Below, one piece after another: positions 6,386 through 8,284 of a DNA stretch of 8,284 nt (position 1 is its first letter; every line of letters starts with the position of its first letter). The notes under the pieces are model-generated. The model was not told where the DNA came from, searched no databases, and saw only the letters and a list, made by a program, of their open reading frames with translations. The stretch spans positions 1-8,284 of the forward strand of contig SBGC01000147.1 of assembly GCA_006226985.1 (NCBI GenBank). The letters are read 5' to 3'. Source of the stretch: Bacillota bacterium. GTDB lineage: Bacteria > Bacillota_I > Bacilli_A > Acholeplasmatales > Acholeplasmataceae. The translations under genes were made by a program, and so were the position numbers.

Positions 6386-6448
6386 ATTAAATTATTTGTT
6401 TAGTTAGAAGAGAACAAAGATAAGTCTAATTAACCAAACAATTTAATC
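6385..6448 (+). repeat. Long 24-base inverted repeat before the isomerase gene
   Basis: Positions 6385-6408 pair with 6425-6448 over 24 bases: 21 Watson-Crick pairs, one G-U and two mismatches, around a 16-base loop (6409-6424). The repeat ends two bases before the isomerase SD AAGGAG (6451-6456), abuts the preceding stem-loop and fills nearly all the rest of the gap. It could be an operator, a translational control structure that affects access to the SD site, or a 5' stabiliser of processed mRNA. A weak promoter-like pair (TTGTTT 6396-6401 and GATAAG 6419-6424, 17 bases apart) lies inside it. The repeat is clear; its role is not. Confidence 0.65.
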
Positions 6449-6461
6449 AAAAGGAGAACAT

Positions 6462-7802
6462 ATGAAGCAATTTGAAGTACTATATATTCCCATAGGCGTA
6501 CCAACATTTCACTTGGAATCTGCTGAAAAAGCATTTAGAGATTCTATCACGTTATTGAAGTCTATCGATAATACGGTTGTCGTTCCTCATGAAATGTTAT
6601 TATCACTTGATTTACTTAAAACATACATAGAAGGCAAAAAGCCGGACTTAATCATTTTACAAAATGTGACGTTTGCTAATTCCGCATATGCAACTGAAGT
6701 TTTTAAAAAGCTTGATGCACCTGTTTTATTATGGACATTAAGAGAACCTGTCATTGATGGTGGAAGATTGCGTCTAAATTCATTAACAGGAGCATTTTCT
6801 GCAGGTTTTGCATATCATGCGATGAAAGATCAACCACTGCATTATATGTATGGATCTCCATCAGAAAAAAGTATCCAAATAAAACTAAAACAAGTCATAT
6901 CAGCTGCTAAATTGAAGTTTGAAATGAAGGATATGAATTTGTTAGTTATTGGTCATACACCACAAGGTTTTGGTTTTGGTCGAGCATTGGATTTAGAAAT
7001 GGCATCAGTCTTTGGAGTTAATTTATTAGCTATTGAATCAAGAGAACTTACCCAAATTGCCAAAAATATGGATATTAGTTCAGCGACAAAAGAACACGAA
7101 GAAGCACTTCTAAAAATGAAAGATTTAGATAAAACTGAACCTAAAAATAAAGTTGATTTCATCAAACTTTATAAGGTCTACAAAGATTATATTCAAGCGA
7201 ATTCTATCAAAGCAATCGCTTCGCGCTGTTGGCCAGATTTTTTCACTGATTTTGGCACTCCTGTATGTGGTGTTTTAGGTATGCTAAATGATCAAAACAT
7301 TGCTGCTGCATGTGAAACAGATGCTTATGGTGCATTATCAATGTATATTGGACAGCAACTAACAAAGACACCTACTTACTTAGGTGATCCTGTATCTATC
7401 GATGAACTTGATAATACCATCACGTTCTGGCATTGCGGAACAGCTGCTTGCTCACTGGCTAGAATCGAAACAGGTGCTTTAACAGGTGTTCATCCTAATC
7501 GAAAGATTGGTCCAACGATGGAATTTGGTCTTAGACCAAGCAAGCACGCTACGATCTTTAGAATTGGCAGAAAAACAGATGGAACATTTAGATTTTTTAT
7601 TGCCAAAGGAGAAATTCTTGATAAACCTCAACAGTTTTTAGGAACTTCAATGGTCGTCAAAGTCGAACAACCAGTTAATCACATGATTACACAAATGGTT
7701 AAAGAAGGTTGGGAACCACATTTTGCTGTTTTATATGGCGATGTGAGTGAAGAATTAAGTATCTTAGCAGATATGTTAAAGTTACAAACCGTCAAATATT
7801 AG
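6462..7802 (+). CDS. sqvD: Sulfoquinovose isomerase, L-fucose isomerase family
   Basis: This 446-residue protein belongs to the L-fucose/L-arabinose isomerase-like fold (COG2407 type), whose members interconvert aldoses and ketoses with a divalent metal, usually manganese. In sulfo-TK and sulfo-TAL sulfoglycolysis the family member SqvD converts SQ to 6-deoxy-6-sulfofructose. Visible motifs are CWPDFF (256-261), ACETDAYGA (283-291, with Glu285 as probable metal ligand), SIDELDNTITFWHCG (312-326) and EPHFAVLYGD (418-427, with His420 as probable ligand). It is cytoplasmic, without a signal peptide. AAGGAG precedes ATG 6462 by five bases, and the stop TAG overlaps the SD of the transketolase gene. 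The sulfoquinovosidase upstream and the split transketolase downstream argue for SQ as substrate; without that context it could be any fucose-isomerase-like enzyme. The fold is secure; the substrate is a strong inference. Confidence 0.87.
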   Translation: MKQFEVLYIPIGVPTFHLESAEKAFRDSITLLKSIDNTVVVPHEMLLSLDLLKTYIEGKKPDLIILQNVTFANSAYATEVFKKLDAPVLLWTLREPVIDGGRLRLNSLTGAFSAGFAYHAMKDQPLHYMYGSPSEKSIQIKLKQVISAAKLKFEMKDMNLLVIGHTPQGFGFGRALDLEMASVFGVNLLAIESRELTQIAKNMDISSATKEHEEALLKMKDLDKTEPKNKVDFIKLYKVYKDYIQANSIKAIASRCWPDFFTDFGTPVCGVLGMLNDQNIAAACETDAYGALSMYIGQQLTKTPTYLGDPVSIDELDNTITFWHCGTAACSLARIETGALTGVHPNRKIGPTMEFGLRPSKHATIFRIGRKTDGTFRFFIAKGEILDKPQQFLGTSMVVKVEQPVNHMITQMVKEGWEPHFAVLYGDVSEELSILADMLKLQTVKY

Positions 7803-7811
7803 GAGAATAAC

Positions 7812-8284
7812 ATGGACAAAAGACAATTTTTAGAAACACAAGCAAAAGAAATTAGAAAATTAACCATCAATTGTATTGCAACACTTGGTGTAGGACACGT
7901 CGGTGGAAGCTTATCAATTGCTGATATACTTTCAGTTTTATATTTTGATCAATTATATATTGATCCTAAAAACCCAAAAATGCCAAATCGTGATCGCTTT
8001 GTTTTATCAAAAGGACACGGTGGCCCAGCTGTATATGCTTCTTTAGCATTAAAAGGCTATTTCCCAATGGAATTATTAGACACCTTAAATCAACCTAACA
8101 CAAATTTACCATCACACACAGACATGAATAAAACAGTAGGTGTTGATATGACAACCGGTTCACTCGGACAAGGATTTTCAGCTGCTGTGGGTATGGCTAC
8201 AGCTGCTCAAATCGATCATGCACCATTTAAAGTGTTTGCGATTATTGGTGACGGTGAATCTCAAGAAGGTCAAATTTGGGAAGC
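7812..8284 (+). CDS. Transketolase N-terminal subunit (sulfo-TK type), cut by window end
   Basis: The reading frame is open from ATG 7812 to the window edge (157 complete codons). It encodes the thiamine-diphosphate-binding half of a split transketolase. Seen are GVGHVGGSLSIADIL (26-40), DRFVLSKGHGGPAVYA (61-76), MTTGSLGQGFSAAVGMA (113-129) and the start of the diphosphate/metal motif GDGESQEGQIWE (146-157). A C-terminal subunit gene is expected just downstream. In the sulfo-TK pathway the pair SqwGH moves C2 units from 6-deoxy-6-sulfofructose to glyceraldehyde 3-phosphate, giving 4-deoxy-4-sulfoerythrose. After isomerisation it acts again to give sulfoacetaldehyde, with xylulose 5-phosphate formed each time. 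The SD AGGAG (7801-7805) overlaps the isomerase stop codon, so the two are tightly coupled. An ordinary pentose-phosphate transketolase is the alternative; position in this operon favours the sulfo-sugar role. Confidence 0.88.
   Translation, partial: MDKRQFLETQAKEIRKLTINCIATLGVGHVGGSLSIADILSVLYFDQLYIDPKNPKMPNRDRFVLSKGHGGPAVYASLALKGYFPMELLDTLNQPNTNLPSHTDMNKTVGVDMTTGSLGQGFSAAVGMATAAQIDHAPFKVFAIIGDGESQEGQIWE

Noticed and set aside
6953..7165. Minus-strand open frame of 70 codons inside the isomerase gene
   Set aside because: It lies entirely within a well-supported plus-strand gene, is low in complexity and Ser/Lys-rich, and has no family resemblance.

Overview
The window is AT-rich, almost entirely plus-strand coding and very compact. 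It looks like an Acholeplasma-type member of the Mollicutes or a close low-GC relative. Reasons: strong AT bias in the third codon position, Gram-positive style Shine-Dalgarno (SD) sites (AGGAGG, AAGGAG), and a substrate-binding lipoprotein with a short Mollicutes-like signal peptide. UGA acts as a genuine stop in the TGA/ATG overlap at 4230-4233, so the code is the standard one, as in Acholeplasma, and not the Mycoplasma/Spiroplasma code. The genus is an inference; no rRNA is present.

Layout. Positions 1-120 are the last 39 codons of an NADP-type glutamate dehydrogenase, closed by a good intrinsic terminator (139-178). A gene-free leader of about 460 bases follows (179-637). It holds candidate promoters, two perfect 10-bp palindromes, an attenuator-like hairpin with eight T's, and a LacI/CcpA-type operator just before the first start codon. 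Then comes one tightly spaced operon: a DUF4867 cupin-like protein (638-1306), a GH31 sulfoquinovosidase (1319-3319), two sugar ABC permeases (3331-4233 and 4230-5045), a lipoprotein substrate-binding protein (5093-6319), a fucose-isomerase-family sulfoquinovose isomerase (6462-7802) and the start of an N-terminal transketolase subunit (7812 to the window end). Large inverted repeats lie in the two wider gaps, before the binding protein and before the isomerase.

How it works together. The set fits the sulfoglycolytic transketolase (sulfo-TK) route for sulfoquinovose (SQ), the sulfonated sugar of plant and algal sulfolipid. The lipoprotein and permeases would import SQ or its glycerol glycoside. 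The cytoplasmic GH31 would release SQ, and the isomerase would convert it to 6-deoxy-6-sulfofructose. The split transketolase would then remove two-carbon units without any sugar kinase, and none is seen. The strongest evidence is the GH31 protein, which keeps every residue recalled as important in Escherichia coli YihQ, at one constant offset. The remaining expected steps (C-terminal transketolase subunit, sulfoerythrose isomerase, sulfoacetaldehyde and sulfoacetate enzymes) and the ABC ATPase are not in the window.

The pathway itself has been reported in Clostridium and Acholeplasma. The less-described parts here are the DUF4867 protein encoded first in the operon and the unusual palindromes and stem-loops that punctuate it.
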